From an uncultured Clostridia bacterium (lineage in GTDB: Bacteria > Bacillota > Clostridia > TANB77 > CAG-508), in NCBI GenBank assembly GCA_947629965.1, contig CANRFS010000065.1:1-7184 (forward strand): a stretch of DNA of 7,184 bases, written 5' to 3'. Under the pieces are notes generated by a model. That model saw nothing but the letters and a program-made list of their open reading frames with translations, searched no databases and was not told where the DNA came from. A program made the position numbers and the translations under genes. How positions within the stretch are numbered: the stretch's first letter is position 1; every line of letters begins with the position of its first letter. Shown here one piece after another: positions 6,105 through 7,184 of the stretch.

Positions 6105-6959
6105 GTGCTTAAATCATTTTGTATTAAAACAAATAATAATAAAATTGTTAATTATCTGCTAAATAATTTTGAAAATGTAGAATTAGAAAATTTATATATA
6201 TCTAAATTAAAATTTAAGTTCTACAATAATTTTATATTGCACTATAAAGGGAATGATTTAGACGCTTTTTACAAAATATTTGCTGAAATTTTTTCTTCTA
6301 CAATAATTGAGTTTTATGAGAAAGATATAATAAAAAGTCTTATAAATTCTAATTATTTTTATTTTACCGATATTGAACAGCGAAGAATATTTGACATAGT
6401 TAATGATTATATCTACAATGGAGATCTTACAGAGAGCTATATTAGAAAAGATTCAATAGTAATTTCTTGTATCGACTATTTTTCAAATAATAAATCTGCA
6501 ATATTAGATGGATTTGTAAGGTTTAGATTAAATGATTATATTAAAATTATTGACTACATTGTTGATATGGCTGTAAATAAATTTGTTATTGACAGAGAAT
6601 ACACAGAATTTATAGATTTACTAAAATGTTACATTGCTTCTAAAGATTATGGAACAAATGTTGTACATTTAATATATCAAAATCAAGAGTCTATATTGCT
6701 TGATGAATTCAAGAAAATAATAGATTTAGATGACAGTATTTTAAATAGTAAATATTTATCAGATATAACTTTTTCTTCAAATGATTATACTTTAAATACA
6801 CTTCTTACTCTTTTGCCAAAGAAAATATATATACATTTAATTGATGATATTCAAGATGAATTTATTAATACTTTAAAGTTAGTATTTGATGATAGAATAT
6901 GTTTATGCAATGACTGTAATATTTGTAAAATTTATAGATTAGAAAAGATTCATAGATAA
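6105..6959 (+). CDS. ytxC: Putative sporulation protein YtxC
   Basis: The product has 284 residues and belongs to the YtxC family of Firmicutes, linked to sporulation but without a known biochemical role. The family core is clear: YFYFTDIEQRRIFDIV, then GFVRFRLNDYIKIIDYIVD (from Gly136), VIDREYTEFIDLLKCYI, and a later VVHLIYQNQESILL. The C-terminus carries a Cys cluster, C266-x-C268-x2-C271-x2-C274, which could bind a metal. No signal peptide or clear membrane helix is present, so it should be cytoplasmic. I chose GTG 6105 because AAGGAGA (6092-6098) lies six bases upstream; an in-frame TTG at 6087 would put that site inside the gene. It starts 104 bases after the GH57 stop, so it may have its own promoter. 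In Bacillus subtilis ytxC lies directly before thrS, which would be expected beyond the window. Confidence 0.85.
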   Translation: MLKSFCIKTNNNKIVNYLLNNFENVELENLYISKLKFKFYNNFILHYKGNDLDAFYKIFAEIFSSTIIEFYEKDIIKSLINSNYFYFTDIEQRRIFDIVNDYIYNGDLTESYIRKDSIVISCIDYFSNNKSAILDGFVRFRLNDYIKIIDYIVDMAVNKFVIDREYTEFIDLLKCYIASKDYGTNVVHLIYQNQESILLDEFKKIIDLDDSILNSKYLSDITFSSNDYTLNTLLTLLPKKIYIHLIDDIQDEFINTLKLVFDDRICLCNDCNICKIYRLEKIHR

Positions 6960-6975
6960 ATTGTAATTTGTTTAA

Positions 6976-7005
6976 TTGTTTTTGAAGAATTCAATATAAT
7001 ATAAT
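6976..7005 (+). promoter_or_regulatory. Promoter-like sequence inside the left arm of the inverted repeat
   Basis: TTGTTT (6976-6981) and a perfect TATAAT (7000-7005) are 18 bases apart. An overlapping second TATAAT lies at 6995-7000. Transcription would begin near 7012 and immediately produce the hairpin TGTTAAgCCATTTT...AAAATGGTTAACA. It could drive a small RNA or the leader of a gene beyond the window. The AT-rich setting makes chance TATAAT matches frequent. Confidence 0.35.
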
Positions 7006-7101
7006 AGATGTTAAGCCATTTTTCTGGGTTCCGGCATCATCTTCGAAGGATTTCTGCCGGGAGATAAAATGGTTAACAAATATTATATTTATATTGAATT
7101 C
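6987..7101. repeat. 115-base imperfect inverted repeat downstream of ytxC, possibly a dispersed palindromic element or structured RNA
   Basis: Both ends are GAATTC. Working inward, GAATTCAATATAA pairs with its complement (13 bp), then one bulged base, TATAATA (7 bp), a two-base mismatch, TGTTAA (6 bp), a bulged G, CCATTTT (7 bp), TCT/AGA, an internal loop, and a GC-rich top stem CCGGCA (7031-7036) with TGCCGG (7055-7060). The top loop holds CTTCGAAG and can close a small further stem. About 40 base pairs form in total. It is not a standard terminator: no T-run follows the stem. The GC-rich centre differs sharply from its AT-rich surroundings, as in mobile palindromic repeats. A convergent-terminator role or a processed small RNA are alternatives. 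I could not assign it to a known RNA family. Confidence 0.6.
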
Positions 7102-7119
7102 ATTATTATCAATTCGCTA

Positions 7120-7170
7120 GGACGGAGGAAAAAATCCCATTTCTGCGAAATAAATTTTTTCCTCACGTCC
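7120..7170. repeat. Second long hairpin, stem of 16 base pairs plus an inner stem
   Basis: GGACG (7120-7124) pairs with CGTCC (7166-7170), and GAGGAAAAAAT (7125-7135) pairs perfectly with ATTTTTTCCTC (7154-7164), with only A7165 bulged. Inside, ATTTC (7139-7143) pairs with GAAAT (7147-7151) over a TGC loop. The T-run is within the stem, not after it, so this is not a classical Rho-independent terminator. The flanks (CGCTA before, AGACG after) can extend the pairing slightly. The surrounding 70 bases are less AT-rich than the genes. It may be part of a leader RNA, the subterminal hairpin of a mobile element, or a second unit of the neighbouring repeat. No T-box signature such as GGGTGG is present. 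Confidence 0.5.
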
Positions 7171-7184
7171 AGACGCTCAAACAA

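Noticed and set aside
7069..7184. Rightward open frame from ATG 7069, with GGGAGA just upstream, open to the window edge (38 codons)
   Set aside because: It overlaps the right arm of the palindrome and the whole second hairpin, its composition is not protein-like, and it resembles no family I know. More sequence downstream would settle it.
7089..7184. Leftward open frame entering from the right edge and stopping at 7089 (would end ...RPSELIIMNSI)
   Set aside because: It is only 31 codons and coincides with the hairpin sequences, so the open frame probably reflects the palindrome. It could be the tail of a convergent gene, which cannot be judged from this window.
6960..7184. T-box or other riboswitch ahead of a presumed thrS
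   Set aside because: The gene order made this plausible, but no GGGTGG-type antiterminator motif or specifier-stem signature is present within the window.
1..7184. tRNA or rRNA genes, CRISPR array, transposase, toxin-antitoxin or defence genes
   Set aside because: No cloverleaf, regularly spaced repeats, or protein motifs of such systems are visible on either strand.

Overview
The window is strongly AT-rich. Gene starts are preceded by good AAGGAGG-type ribosome binding sites, and several genes are typical of clostridia: a YlbF-family protein, a clostridial pilin-like surface protein, a DUF4912 + GH57/DUF1957 pair, and the sporulation-associated protein YtxC. I infer a low-GC, probably spore-forming member of the Clostridia, possibly an uncultured gut type. 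Nothing in the window fixes the species.

Layout. Bases 1-3372 run leftward: a GT4 glycosyltransferase (2077-3372), a YlbF-family protein (1724-2056), a type IV pilin-like surface protein broken by a frameshift (265-1594), and the first 78 codons of an Lgt-like membrane enzyme (234 to the window edge). A 200-base divergent intergenic region (3373-3573) holds one recognisable promoter in each direction. Bases 3574-6959 run rightward: a DUF4912 protein with a long Lys/Ser/Thr tail (3574-4401), a GH57/DUF1957 alpha-glucan branching-enzyme-like gene broken by a frameshift (4413-6000), and ytxC (6105-6959). From 6960 to the end I support no gene. That stretch contains a 115-base imperfect inverted repeat (6987-7101) with a promoter-like sequence in its left arm, and a second long hairpin (7120-7170).

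How the genes may work together. The divergent core (GT4 transferase, DUF4912 protein, GH57 branching enzyme) looks like an alpha-glucan (glycogen-like) assembly locus: the GT4 enzyme would extend chains, the GH57 enzyme would branch them, and the DUF4912 protein is an accessory of unknown function. The role of the YlbF protein next to the transferase is unclear; its relatives support RNase Y. The pilin-like protein and the Lgt-like protein lie in tandem and form a surface/envelope module.

The most notable points are: two conserved genes carrying frameshifts of the same polarity (one extra base each), the histone-like tail on DUF4912, and the structured non-coding tail downstream of ytxC. I find no clearly new defence or mobile system. 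The best candidate for something undescribed is the hairpin pair at 6987-7170.
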